This document shows positions 1 to 8,469 of a stretch of DNA of 64,000 nucleotides, in pieces. The DNA is taken from contig NZ_FNVU01000010.1 of the NCBI RefSeq assembly GCF_900107965.1, positions 186,001-250,000 on the forward strand, read 5' to 3'. A program made the position numbers and the translations under genes. The notes beneath the pieces were generated by a model, which did no database searches, was not told where the DNA came from, and saw only the letters and a list, made by a program, of their open reading frames with translations. The stretch's first letter is position 1. The number at the start of each line of letters is the position of its first letter. This DNA comes from Actinacidiphila yanglinensis (GTDB lineage: Bacteria; Actinomycetota; Actinomycetes; Streptomycetales; Streptomycetaceae).

Positions 1-37
1 CGACCACCAGGTAATCGATCCGCTCGTCTCCGGACAC
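1..37 (-). CDS. 5' end of a minus-strand gene, cut by the window edge
   Basis: Only the first 12 codons are inside the window, reading MSGDERIDYLVV from a GTG at 37. An AGGAGG ribosome binding site lies four bases upstream of that GTG on the minus strand, which is the main support for a real gene. The residues are too few to name a family. It is divergent from the AMP ligase gene at 284. Confidence 0.5.
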   Translation of the reverse strand, partial: MSGDERIDYLVV

Positions 38-109
38 ATGCCCTCCTGGTTCCGATGGGGATGCGGCACACCCTAGTTGAGGCTTCAAAGAGTCTTCCAG
101 AGTGCGTAA

Positions 110-125
110 TGTGATCCATGTCACA
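110..125 (+). promoter_or_regulatory. Crp-like binding site
   Basis: TGTGA (110-114), six bases, TCACA (121-125) form a perfect inverted repeat. It matches the classical CRP/FNR half sites and also the GTG-N6-GNCAC form known for Streptomyces Crp. It lies about 160 bp upstream of the AMP ligase start and about 75 bp upstream of the divergent gene at 37, so it could serve either. The rest of 38-283 shows no other clear signal. Confidence 0.5.
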
Positions 126-283
126 GGGCTTCACGGGCAAGGAAATCGCCGCCGCCGGATAACTTCGCCCTCGGTCCTGTCCGTTCGGCGAGCGGCACAC
201 CGGGCAAAGTCGCGCACGTCCCCGGGCAGGTCGCCCGCGGCCGAAATACCCCCGGTGGCCGCCTGCGTGGAGCGGAGGAAACG

Positions 284-1927
284 ATGAACAATCCGGCCGA
301 ACCGGTATTTCCGCAGCCCCTGATCGACGCATTCACCCGCGACCCGGACACTCCCGCCTTCGAGTTCCGGACACGGCCCGTCGGCCGCGGCCGGGTACTC
401 GGCATGGTCCGCGCCTGCGCCGCCGCCCTCGCCGCCGCGGGACTCGGCCCCGGCCGCGGCATCGCCGTCACCACCGACGTGACCCCCGCCGGCTTCGCCG
501 CCCAGATCGCCGCGCACCTGCTCGGCTGCCGCGTCACCGGCCTGCGCCCCGGCCTGACGCCCGGTCAACTCCGCCACGTGCTCGCCCAGGACGTCCACGC
601 GGTCCTCACCGACGACACCACCCGCACGGAGGCACTCACCGCTGCGGCCGAGGCAGCAGGTGCCCTCGTCCTCGACCTCGCCCGCGACCTGCTCGACGGC
701 GGCGACGTCGGTGGCGACCCCGGAGGCAACCGGGACGGCGACACGGACAGCGGCCCGGACCGCGCTCCGGACGGCGGCACCGCCCCCGGCCCCGAACTCG
801 TCGCGCGCGGCCGGGCGGACGACATCGCCCTGATCACCCTCACCAGCGGCAGCACCGGCAACCCCAAGGGCTGCGCCCAGACCTACCGCGCCCTCGGCGA
901 CCACTGGTCCTGGCAGCCGCTGCGATGGAGCGACACCACCCGCCAACTCGCCGCCGGCTACCGCAGGTTCCTCCTCTTCGGCACCCTCACCAGCGCGGTC
1001 ATGCTCGAACACCTCGCGCTGTGCCTGCTCAGCGGCGGCACCGCGGTCATCCCCGACGGCCCCGTCTCCTTCCCGCACACCTGGCAGCGCCACCGCGTCA
1101 CCGCCTGCCTGTGCACGGTGCCGCGCCTCTACGAGGTGCTCGCCACCCTGCGCACCGAACACGTCGACACCAGCGCGATGCGGGCCCTGCTGGTGGCGGG
1201 CTCGCCACTCCCTCCGCACCGCCTCGCCGAGGCCGCCGACCGCCTCGGCCCGGTCGTCCACCAGGGCTACGGCCAGACCGAGACCGGCATGCTCGCGCTG
1301 CTCACCCCCGAGGACCAGGTCCGGGAAGGCGACCGGGTACGGGACTCCGTCGGCCGCCCGATGCCCGGCGTCGACGTCTCGGTCCGCGACCCCGAGGGGC
1401 GGCCCGTGCCGGCCGGTACCACCGGCGAGATATGGGTCCGGGCCGGCGGCGCCATGTCCGGCTACTGGCACGACCGGGCGGAGACCCGCGAGGTGGTGCG
1501 CGACGGCTGGATCAGGACCCGCGACCTGGGCACCCTGCGCGACGACGGTTTCCTGCGGCTGGCCGGCCGCGCCCGCGACGTCGTCTTCGTCAACGCGATC
1601 CTCCACTACACCGCCGCCATCGAGTCGGCGCTCACTTCCCACCCCGACGTCGACGAGGCCTACGTCGTCGCCGCCCCCGACGAGGACACCGGCGAGGCCG
1701 CCCACGCCTTCGTCGTCCCGGCCTCGCCCGACCGCGTGCCCGACCCCGCCGCACTGCGCGCCGCCGTACGGGCCGAACTCGGAGACGGCGCCGTCCCGGC
1801 CACCCTCACCGTCCTCGCCGCCGTCCCGGTCGCGCCCAGCGGCAAGCCCGACAAGAGGGCGCTGCGGGAAAGGGTCGTCGCGCAGCAGGGGGATCGCGGC
1901 GGGGCCGGCCGCGTGGAGGCGCCGTAG
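284..1927 (+). CDS. AMP-dependent acyl-CoA synthetase / acyl-AMP ligase
   Basis: This 547-residue ANL-superfamily enzyme should activate a carboxylic acid with ATP to an acyl-adenylate and pass it to CoA or a carrier protein. The phosphate-binding loop LTSGSTGNPKG is present with its lysine near residue 195. GYGQTETG follows, then the RTRDLG/GRARD hinge, and the C-terminal catalytic lysine in SGKPDKRAL lies near residue 521. A Gly/Asp-rich segment around residues 140-165 looks like an unstructured insertion. The ATG at 284 is preceded by GGAGCGGAGGAAACG, a good ribosome binding site. Substrate cannot be read from sequence; the use of 'YTAAIES' before the C-terminal domain is typical of long-chain or polyketide-type ligases, but no carrier or synthase gene is adjacent. 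A Crp-like site lies upstream. Confidence 0.85.
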   Translation: MNNPAEPVFPQPLIDAFTRDPDTPAFEFRTRPVGRGRVLGMVRACAAALAAAGLGPGRGIAVTTDVTPAGFAAQIAAHLLGCRVTGLRPGLTPGQLRHVLAQDVHAVLTDDTTRTEALTAAAEAAGALVLDLARDLLDGGDVGGDPGGNRDGDTDSGPDRAPDGGTAPGPELVARGRADDIALITLTSGSTGNPKGCAQTYRALGDHWSWQPLRWSDTTRQLAAGYRRFLLFGTLTSAVMLEHLALCLLSGGTAVIPDGPVSFPHTWQRHRVTACLCTVPRLYEVLATLRTEHVDTSAMRALLVAGSPLPPHRLAEAADRLGPVVHQGYGQTETGMLALLTPEDQVREGDRVRDSVGRPMPGVDVSVRDPEGRPVPAGTTGEIWVRAGGAMSGYWHDRAETREVVRDGWIRTRDLGTLRDDGFLRLAGRARDVVFVNAILHYTAAIESALTSHPDVDEAYVVAAPDEDTGEAAHAFVVPASPDRVPDPAALRAAVRAELGDGAVPATLTVLAAVPVAPSGKPDKRALRERVVAQQGDRGGAGRVEAP

Positions 1928-2006
1928 CCCGGCCGCCGATGACTTTTCGGACCGCCGCCGGTCCTTATCCGGGTGGGGGACAACCACGCGGCCCCGAGGA
2001 GGCGCG

Positions 2007-3158
2007 GTGAACACGGCGAGCAGCCGGCGGCGTACCGGACCGGCGCAGGTCCAGATCGAGACGGCGATTCACGCCACGGGCCCGGCCGCGGGCGGCGCCG
2101 CGGCCTCCGCGCCGGCCCGGGCGCCCGCGGGAGCCGCGGCGCCGCCGGGGGCGGCCGTGCGCCCCACCCGGGCCGAGTTCGTCCGGCTGGCTGCCCCCTT
2201 CCGCACCGAACTCCTCGCCCACTGCTACCGCATGCTCGGCTCCGTGCACGACGCCGAGGACCTGGTGCAGGAGACGTACCTGCGGGCCTGGCGGGCGTAC
2301 GACTCCTTCGAGGGCCGCTCGTCGCTGCGGTACTGGCTCTACCGGATCGCGACCAGCGCCTGCCTGACCGCGCTGGGCCACCACAGCCGCCGGGTCGTGC
2401 CCGCCGGCCTCGGCCTGCCCTCGACCGACGCCTCGGAGCCGGCCGGCCCGGCCGGGCCGGAGATCTCCTGGATCGAGCCGCTGCCCGACCCGCCGTACGA
2501 CCCGGGCGGCGCCGACCCCGCCGCCGTCGTCGCCACCCGCGGCAGCGTCCGGCTGGCCCTGATCGTCGCGCTCCAGCACCTCGCGCCCCGGCAGCGGGCC
2601 GTGCTCATCCTGCGGGACGTCCTCGCCTGGCGCGCCGCCGAGGTCGCCGAACTCCTCGACACCAGCACCACCGCGGTCAACAGCGCCCTCCAGCGCGCCC
2701 GCGCGCAGCTCCGGGAGCACGGCGCCACCGAGGACGACCTCGTCGAGCGCGACCTGGCCGCGGCGCTCGACGGCGACCACCGCGCGCTGCTGGACCGCTA
2801 CGCCCAGGCGTTCGAGGCGGCCGATGTCGACGCGCTGGTCCGGCTGCTGCACGAGGACGCCACCCTCCAGATGCCCCCCGAGCCGGTCTGGTTCGCCGGC
2901 CGCACGCACCTCGTCCACTTCCTGGCTGCCCGCGTGCTCACCCGTCCCGGGACGATGCGGCTGCTGCCCCTCACCGCCAACGGCGGCCAACCCGCCCTGG
3001 CCACCTACGAGATCGCCGAGGACGGCCGCCACCACGCCCACGCCATCCAGGTCCTCACTCTGCGCGGCCCCCTCGTCGCCGCGATCCACGTCTTCCGCGA
3101 CCCGACGCTCTTCCCGCTCTTCGGCCTGCCCGGCGTCCTCCCGCCGGCCGGGGCATGA
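2007..3158 (+). CDS. ECF sigma factor with C-terminal SnoaL-like domain (TIGR02960/SigG type)
   Basis: A 383-residue extracytoplasmic-function sigma factor. Region 2 is plain from about residue 55 (HCYRMLGSVHDAEDLVQETY, then SLRYWLYRIA). Region 4 begins near residue 190 (HLAPRQRAVLILRDVLAW with the helix-turn-helix VAELLDTSTTAVNSALQRAR). The C-terminal 120 residues form an NTF2/SnoaL-like domain, as in the TIGR02960 (SigG) and ECF41 groups, which use this domain instead of a separate anti-sigma factor; no anti-sigma gene is next to it. The N-terminal 45 residues are Ala/Pro-rich. GTG at 2007 is preceded by GAGGAGGC. It follows the AMP ligase by 79 bp and may be cotranscribed. Confidence 0.88.
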   Translation: MNTASSRRRTGPAQVQIETAIHATGPAAGGAAASAPARAPAGAAAPPGAAVRPTRAEFVRLAAPFRTELLAHCYRMLGSVHDAEDLVQETYLRAWRAYDSFEGRSSLRYWLYRIATSACLTALGHHSRRVVPAGLGLPSTDASEPAGPAGPEISWIEPLPDPPYDPGGADPAAVVATRGSVRLALIVALQHLAPRQRAVLILRDVLAWRAAEVAELLDTSTTAVNSALQRARAQLREHGATEDDLVERDLAAALDGDHRALLDRYAQAFEAADVDALVRLLHEDATLQMPPEPVWFAGRTHLVHFLAARVLTRPGTMRLLPLTANGGQPALATYEIAEDGRHHAHAIQVLTLRGPLVAAIHVFRDPTLFPLFGLPGVLPPAGA

Positions 3159-3196
3159 CCCCGCGGCCGCCCGGAGCGGGCCGATAGGTTCGGGAC

Positions 3197-4009
3197 ATGA
3201 CAGACGCACTGGACCAGACGGCAGGCGGCAGCGCGGACGGCAGCGCGGGGGACGCGGACTACGGGGTGATAGGCGGCGGTTACAGCACGTACCGGCGCCC
3301 CGACCCGCGGATCGCGCGGGTGGTCGAGGACGCGCTGGGCGGCGCGCGGACCGTGGTCAACGTCGGGGCCGGCGCCGGATCGTACGAGCCGGCCGGCGCC
3401 CAGGTGACCGCGGTGGAGCCCTCGGCGGCGATGCGCGCCCAGCGCCCCGTGCACCTCGCGCCCGCGATCGACGGCACCGCCGAGCGACTCCCGTTCGACG
3501 ACGGCCGGTTCGATGCCGCGATGACCACCTTCAGCGTGCACCAGTGGAGCGACACCGCCGCCGGGCTGCGCGAGATGCGCCGGGTGACGCGCGGCCCCGT
3601 CGTCGTGATGACCTGCGACCCCACCCTGGTCCGCGACTTCTGGCTGTACGACTACGCGCCGCTGGTCCTGGACACCGAGGCGCGCCGCTACCCCGCGGTC
3701 GAGGCCATCACGGCCGCGCTGGGCGGGAGTTGCGCGGTCACACCGGTGCCGATCCCGGCCGACTGCACCGACGGCTTCAACGAGGCGTACTACGCCCGCC
3801 CGGAACGCCTGCTCGACCCCGGCGCCCGGCAGGCGTGCTCGGCGTGGAGCTTCGTACCGCAGGACGTGTGCGAGCGGTACACCGGGGAGTTGCGGGCGGC
3901 GATCGCCTCCGGCGCCTGGGACGCGCGGCACGGCGCACTGCGCCGGCGGCCCTACCTCGACGGGTCGCTCGTGCTGATCCGGTCGATGCCCGATCCGGTG
4001 GCGCCCTGA
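3197..4009 (+). CDS. class I SAM-dependent methyltransferase
   Basis: A 270-residue Rossmann-fold methyltransferase (Methyltransf_11 type). Motif I is VVNVGAGAGSYEPAG near residues 53-67, followed by the acidic end of strand 2 in VTAVEPS and by LPFDDGRFDAA with FSVHQW further on, a layout common in small-molecule methyltransferases. The substrate is unknown. No Shine-Dalgarno sequence precedes the ATG; instead TAGGTT (3185-3190) ends exactly six bases before it, the arrangement of a leaderless transcript. It is convergent with the molybdate regulator at 4050. Confidence 0.85.
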   Translation: MTDALDQTAGGSADGSAGDADYGVIGGGYSTYRRPDPRIARVVEDALGGARTVVNVGAGAGSYEPAGAQVTAVEPSAAMRAQRPVHLAPAIDGTAERLPFDDGRFDAAMTTFSVHQWSDTAAGLREMRRVTRGPVVVMTCDPTLVRDFWLYDYAPLVLDTEARRYPAVEAITAALGGSCAVTPVPIPADCTDGFNEAYYARPERLLDPGARQACSAWSFVPQDVCERYTGELRAAIASGAWDARHGALRRRPYLDGSLVLIRSMPDPVAP

Positions 4010-4049
4010 CCTCGGCCGGGCCGCCGGGCCGATCCGGGGAGCCGTGCGT

Positions 4050-4445
4050 TCAGACGCGGTCGATATGGACGTTTGTCGACTTCACCCGGGCCACCGCCTC
4101 CGCGCCGACCTCCAGGCCGAGCTCCTCCACCGCCTCGCGGGTGACCAGCGAGACCAGCCGGTGCGGGCCCGCCTGGATCTCCACCTGGGCGGCCACGTCG
4201 CCGATCTTGACGGCCGTGACGATGCCCGGGAACGCGTTGCGGACCGAGGTGCGCGAGGTGTCCGGTTCCGCGTCGGGCTGCTGCGCCAGCTCGACGGAGA
4301 ACGCGGCGAGGTCGCGGCCGTCGATCAGCCGGCGGCCGGCGTCGTCGCGGTGCGTGGCGACCCGGCCCGCGTCGGCCCAGCGGCGCGCCGTGTCGGGGCT
4401 GACGCCCAGCAGCCGCGCCGCCTGCCCGATCGTGTAGGACTGCAT
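4050..4445 (-). CDS. MerR-like helix-turn-helix regulator with TOBE (molybdate-binding) domain
   Basis: This 131-residue protein begins with an excisionase/MerR-type helix-turn-helix (IGQAARLLGVSPDTARRWAD, residues 5-24). It ends in a TOBE/Mop domain (about residues 62-131, SVRNAFPGIVTAVKIGDV onward, ending VKSTNVHIDRV). Proteins of this build bind molybdate or tungstate and usually control modABC. Here no molybdate transporter gene is adjacent, so its target must be elsewhere, unless it acts on the divergent operon that starts at 4754. The start is the ATG at 4445; a ribosome binding site is weak. Confidence 0.85.
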   Translation of the reverse strand: MQSYTIGQAARLLGVSPDTARRWADAGRVATHRDDAGRRLIDGRDLAAFSVELAQQPDAEPDTSRTSVRNAFPGIVTAVKIGDVAAQVEIQAGPHRLVSLVTREAVEELGLEVGAEAVARVKSTNVHIDRV

Positions 4446-4753
4446 GCCGCCACCCTACGGCCGCCCTGGCCACCGGCGGTGCCGCCCGCCCGCCCGCTGC
4501 GCTCCCCTTCGCCCCGGTGGCGGCCCCGGACCCGTGGACGGACCATGGGGGAGAGGTTCACGCGCCGCACAGGGCGCGCGGGACGCTCCGAGCCCTCCCC
4601 GTGCGCGGGGTGGAGGTGCGCTGTCCCCGCCGCGCGTCGCGGCCCTCGTGGTGCACCGGCCGGGCGCTCCGCTTTTCCCTCGCGCGCCGGGGCTGCGCTG
4701 CCAGTACGCTGAACGGCAGAGACGGCCGAACACATGGACGACACGGGGACGGG
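4446..4753. other. 308-bp divergent intergenic region
   Basis: This gap separates the TOBE regulator (minus) from the flavoprotein/kinase operon (plus). A possible -10 TACGCT sits near 4693, but no convincing -35 accompanies it. No gene with coding character was found. It is the only place where the TOBE regulator could control a neighbour directly. Confidence 0.4.
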
Positions 4754-6442
4754 ATGCCCATGACTGAGCCGGACGGCGGCACGCGCCGCCCCGCGCTCCT
4801 CACTGTCGACGACGATCCGGGGGTTTCGCGGGCGGTCGCCCGCGACCTGAGGCGCCGCTACGGCGAGCGGTACCGGGTGGTCCGGGCGGAGTCGGGACAG
4901 GACGGACTGGACGCGCTGCGGCAGATGAAGCTGCGCGGCGACCTGGTCGCCGTGATCCTGGCCGACTACCGGATGCCCAACATGACGGGTATCGAGTTCC
5001 TCGAGCAGGCCATGGACGTCTACCCCGGCGCGCGCCGGGTGCTGCTCACCGCCTACGCGGACACCGGCGCGGCCATCGACGCGATCAACGTGGTGGACCT
5101 CGACCACTACCTGCTCAAGCCCTGGGACCCGCCGGAGGAGAAGCTCTACCCGGTCGTCGACGACCTGCTGGAGAGCTGGCTCTGCTCCGACCACCGCCCG
5201 GTGCCGGAGACCAAGGTCGTCGGGCACCGCTGGTCGGCGCGCTCCTCCGGGGTACGCGAGTTCCTCGCCCGCAACCAGGTGCCCTACCGCTGGTACCAGT
5301 CCGACCAGGCCGAGGGCCGGCGGCTGCTGGAGGCCGCCGGGCACGACGGCATGCGGCTGCCGCTGGTGATCGCGCCGGGCGGCGACGTGCTGGTGGAGCC
5401 GTCCGACCAGGACCTCGCCGCGCAGGTCGGCCTGTCGACCTCGCCGGCCGAGGACTTCTACGACCTGGTGGTCATCGGCGGCGGCCCGGCCGGGCTGGGC
5501 GCGGCGGTCTACGGCGCCTCGGAGGGGCTGCGCACCGTCCTGGTGGAGCGGACCGCGACCGGCGGGCAGGCCGGGCAGAGCGCCCGCATCGAGAACTACC
5601 TCGGCTTCCCCGACGGGATATCCGGCGCCCAGCTCACCGACCGGGCCCGCCGCCAGGCCACCCGGTTCGGTGCGGAACTGCTGACCGCCTGCGAGGTCAA
5701 CGCCCTCGAGGTCAGCGGCCCGGCGCGCACCGTGCGGTTCGCCGACGGCGCGGCGATCGCCGCGCAGAGCGTGATCCTCACGACCGGCGTCGCCTACCGC
5801 AAGCTGGACGTCCCGGGGGTGGCCGAACTCACCGGCCGCGGCGTCTACTACGGCTCCGCGCTGACCGAGGCGGCCGGCTGCGAGGGCCAGGACGTGTACA
5901 TCGTCGGTGGCGCCAACTCCGCGGGCCAGGCGGCCGTGTACCTGTCGCGGCACGCCAAGTCGGTGACCCTGCTGGTGCGCGGCGCCTCCCTGGAAGCGTC
6001 CATGTCGCACTACCTGATCCAGCAGATCGCCGCCATCGCCACCATCCGGGTGCGCACCCGGACCTCGGTCACCGCCGCCCACGGCGAGGACCACCTGGAG
6101 GGCCTGACGCTGCAGGACTCCGCCTCCGGCAGCAGCGAACTCGTCGAGGCGCAGCGGATGTTCGTCTTCATCGGCGCCGCGCCGCGCACCGACTGGCTGG
6201 GCGGCACCGTGCACCGCGACCCGCACGGCTTCGTGCTGACCGGCCCCGACCTCGTCACCGAGGAGGGCCGCTCGCCGGCCGGCTGGCAGCCGGACCGGCT
6301 GCCGTTCCACCTGGAGACCAGCGTGCCGGGGGTGTTCGCGGCCGGCGACGTGCGGGCGGAGTCCGCGAAGCGGGTGGCGTCCGCGGTCGGGGAGGGCGCG
6401 ATGGCCGTCATGCTCGTACACCGATACCTGGAGGGGCTGTGA
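4754..6442 (+). CDS. response regulator receiver fused to thioredoxin-reductase-like flavoprotein
   Basis: About 562 residues in three parts. Residues 15-140 are a CheY-type receiver, with phospho-acceptor Asp71 in ILADYRMPN and the conserved Thr/Lys in LLTAYAD and YLLKPW. Residues 155-230 are a thioredoxin/glutaredoxin-like segment without CxxC. Residues 237-560 are a two-dinucleotide-fold flavoprotein like TrxB, with FAD motif VVIGGGPAGLGAA, GGQAGQSARIENYLGF, NADPH-type motif IVGGANSAGQAA near residue 385, and C-terminal FAAGDVRAESAKRVASAVGEG. The CATC redox pair of true thioredoxin reductases is missing; the region reads ALTEAAGCEG. Disulfide reduction in the usual way is therefore unlikely and redox sensing is possible. 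The start at 4754 follows GGGGACGGG; ATG at 4760 is an alternative. Its stop overlaps the kinase start by four bases (GTGA). Confidence 0.9.
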   Translation: MPMTEPDGGTRRPALLTVDDDPGVSRAVARDLRRRYGERYRVVRAESGQDGLDALRQMKLRGDLVAVILADYRMPNMTGIEFLEQAMDVYPGARRVLLTAYADTGAAIDAINVVDLDHYLLKPWDPPEEKLYPVVDDLLESWLCSDHRPVPETKVVGHRWSARSSGVREFLARNQVPYRWYQSDQAEGRRLLEAAGHDGMRLPLVIAPGGDVLVEPSDQDLAAQVGLSTSPAEDFYDLVVIGGGPAGLGAAVYGASEGLRTVLVERTATGGQAGQSARIENYLGFPDGISGAQLTDRARRQATRFGAELLTACEVNALEVSGPARTVRFADGAAIAAQSVILTTGVAYRKLDVPGVAELTGRGVYYGSALTEAAGCEGQDVYIVGGANSAGQAAVYLSRHAKSVTLLVRGASLEASMSHYLIQQIAAIATIRVRTRTSVTAAHGEDHLEGLTLQDSASGSSELVEAQRMFVFIGAAPRTDWLGGTVHRDPHGFVLTGPDLVTEEGRSPAGWQPDRLPFHLETSVPGVFAAGDVRAESAKRVASAVGEGAMAVMLVHRYLEGL

Positions 6443-7983
6443 GCGAGAACGCGCCGGAGCGCCCGGCGGAGGCATGCGACCCGGACGAGCTGCGCACCCT
6501 CTTCCTGTTCGAGAAGCTGACCCCCGACCAGCTCGGCACGCTGTGCCGGATCGGCCGGATGGAGACCATGGAGCCCGGCCCGGTCTTCGCCGAGGGCGAT
6601 CCGGCGACCTGCTTCTACGTCCTGCTGGACGGCGCCCTGGTGACGTCCCGGCGGGTCGGCGACGACGACGTGGAGGTCGCCAGGACCGGCCAGCGCGGCG
6701 TGTACACCGGCGCGTTCCAGGCGTACCTGGGCGACCGGGTGCCCCAGCGGTACTCCAACTCCATGCGGGTGACCGAGACCTCGCGCTTCTTCGTGATGGC
6801 CGCGGACGACTTCGCGGGGATCGTCACCGAGTGGTTCCCGATGGCGGTGCACCTGCTGGAGGGCCTGTTCTTCGGCAACAAGTCCTTCCAGCAGGTGGTC
6901 AGCCAGCGCGAGCGGCTGCTCGCGCTGGGGTCGCTGTCGGCCGGCCTGACCCACGAGCTGAACAACCCGGCCGCCGCGGCGCTGCGGGCCACCTCCGCGC
7001 TGCGCGAGCGGGTCGCCGGGATGCGGCACAAGCTCAAGATCCTGGCGGGCGGGCCGTACCGGCAGGCCGATCTGGACACCCTCGTCAGCGTGCAGGAGCG
7101 CGCCGCGGAGCGGGTCGCGAAGGCCGACACGCTCAGCCCGATGGATGCCTCCGACCGGGAGGACGCGATCGCGGACTGGCTGGACGACCACGACATCGCC
7201 GGCGGCTGGGACCTGGCGCCCGCGTTCGTGCAGGCCGGGCTGGACGAGGAGTGGCTGGACCAGGTCGCCGCGGCCGTCGAGGGCCCGGTGCTGGAGAGCG
7301 CGGTGCGGTGGCTGAACTACACCGTCGAGACCGAGCTGCTGATGAACGAGATCGAGGACTCCACCTCGCGCATCTCCGGCCTGGTCAACGCCGCCCGGCA
7401 GTACTCCCAGCTCGACCGCGCCCCCTACCAGGTCGTCGACGTGCACGAACTGCTCGACAGCACCCTCCAGATGCTCACCGGAAAGATCGGCACCGGCATC
7501 CGGGTGGTCAAGGAGTTCGACCACACCCTGCCGCGCATCCCCGCCTACCCGGGCGAGCTGAACCAGGTGTGGACGAACCTCGTCGACAACGCGGTCTCCG
7601 CGATGGACGGCGAGGGCACGCTCACCGTGCGGACCTGGCAGGAGCCCGGCAGGCTGCTGGTGGAGTTCCGCGACACCGGTCCCGGGGTTCCGCCGGAGAT
7701 CCGGCAGCGGATCTTCGAGCCGTTCTTCACCACCAAACCGGTCGGCCAGGGCACCGGCCTCGGCCTCGACATCTCGTGGCGGATCGTGGTCAACAAGCAC
7801 CACGGCGACCTGACGGTCGAGTCCGAGCCGGGCGACACCCGCTTCAAGGTATGCCTGCCGCTGACCGCGGAGGACACCGTCGAGGCGGCGCCGGCATCCG
7901 GCACCGAGGCGGGCCTGGGGCCCGCCGCGTCCCGGACCGACGCGCCCGGGACCGGCCAGGACAGCGAGGAGGAAGCGGTATGA
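6439..7983 (+). CDS. cyclic-nucleotide-binding-domain sensor histidine kinase
   Basis: A 514-residue soluble kinase with no membrane segment. Residues 20-145 are a CNB (CAP_ED) domain (LFEKLTPDQLGTL, FAEGDPATCFYVLLDGAL). The H-box follows with His172 in LTHELNNPAA, then a long helical linker. The C-terminal HATPase has N-box NQVWTNLVDNAVSAM, FRDTGPGVP, FEPFFTTKP and GQGTGLGLDIS. The kinase would phosphorylate a receiver, and the obvious partner is Asp71 of the fused flavoprotein encoded immediately upstream. The GTG at 6439 overlaps the previous stop (GTGA), so the two are translationally coupled. The CNB ligand (cAMP, cGMP or other) cannot be told from sequence. Confidence 0.9.
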   Translation: MSENAPERPAEACDPDELRTLFLFEKLTPDQLGTLCRIGRMETMEPGPVFAEGDPATCFYVLLDGALVTSRRVGDDDVEVARTGQRGVYTGAFQAYLGDRVPQRYSNSMRVTETSRFFVMAADDFAGIVTEWFPMAVHLLEGLFFGNKSFQQVVSQRERLLALGSLSAGLTHELNNPAAAALRATSALRERVAGMRHKLKILAGGPYRQADLDTLVSVQERAAERVAKADTLSPMDASDREDAIADWLDDHDIAGGWDLAPAFVQAGLDEEWLDQVAAAVEGPVLESAVRWLNYTVETELLMNEIEDSTSRISGLVNAARQYSQLDRAPYQVVDVHELLDSTLQMLTGKIGTGIRVVKEFDHTLPRIPAYPGELNQVWTNLVDNAVSAMDGEGTLTVRTWQEPGRLLVEFRDTGPGVPPEIRQRIFEPFFTTKPVGQGTGLGLDISWRIVVNKHHGDLTVESEPGDTRFKVCLPLTAEDTVEAAPASGTEAGLGPAASRTDAPGTGQDSEEEAV

Positions 7984-8354
7984 CCACGTCCGACGGCCAG
8001 GGCAGCCCTGGCACCCCCGCGATCGATCCCGCCGTGCCGCCCAGCGGCACCGGCTGCGCGGAGTGCGACGCCGGCGGCGGCTGGTGGTTCCACCTGCGCC
8101 GCTGCACGGCGTGCGGCCACATCGGCTGCTGCGACTCCTCACCCGCGCAGCACGCCGACGCCCACGCCGCCGCCACCGGCCACCCGGTGGTCCGCAGCTT
8201 CGAGCCGGGCGAGGAGTGGTTCTGGAACTACCCCGAGGAGCGGTACGTCGAGGACGGACCCGAGCTCGCGGCGCCGCACAGCCACCCGCTGGACCAGTCG
8301 GTACCCGGCCCGGCGGAGCGGGTGCCGAGCGACTGGCGCAGCCGGCTCAACTGA
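7980..8354 (+). CDS. UBP-type zinc-finger protein
   Basis: A 124-residue protein that is almost entirely a ZnF-UBP domain. Likely metal ligands are Cys26, Cys29, Cys42, Cys45, Cys50, His58, His62 and His68, in the order C-x2-C, RCTACGHIGC, H-x3-H, GHPV. In eukaryotes this fold grips the free C-terminal Gly-Gly of ubiquitin. Actinobacteria have no ubiquitin but have Pup and small sulfur-carrier proteins with Gly-Gly tails, so a related ligand is conceivable (inference). The ATG overlaps the kinase stop (ATGA), making it the third gene of a coupled operon with the kinase and the receiver/flavoprotein. Confidence 0.85.
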   Translation: MTTSDGQGSPGTPAIDPAVPPSGTGCAECDAGGGWWFHLRRCTACGHIGCCDSSPAQHADAHAAATGHPVVRSFEPGEEWFWNYPEERYVEDGPELAAPHSHPLDQSVPGPAERVPSDWRSRLN

Positions 8355-8405
8355 GCCGGCGCCGACCGGAACCGCACCACCACCGCACCACCACCGCACC
8401 GACCG

Positions 8406-8432
8406 GCGGCGGGCGCCCCGCGCGCCCGCCGC
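8406..8432. terminator. bidirectional hairpin terminator
   Basis: A perfect 11-bp GC stem (GCGGCGGGCGC at 8406-8416, complement at 8422-8432) with a five-base loop lies between the convergent ends of the UBP gene and fbiC. It has no U-tract, as is usual in streptomycetes. Confidence 0.6.
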
Positions 8433-8469
8433 TTCGGTGTCCCGTGCCCCGGTCGGCGCCCCGGGCGGG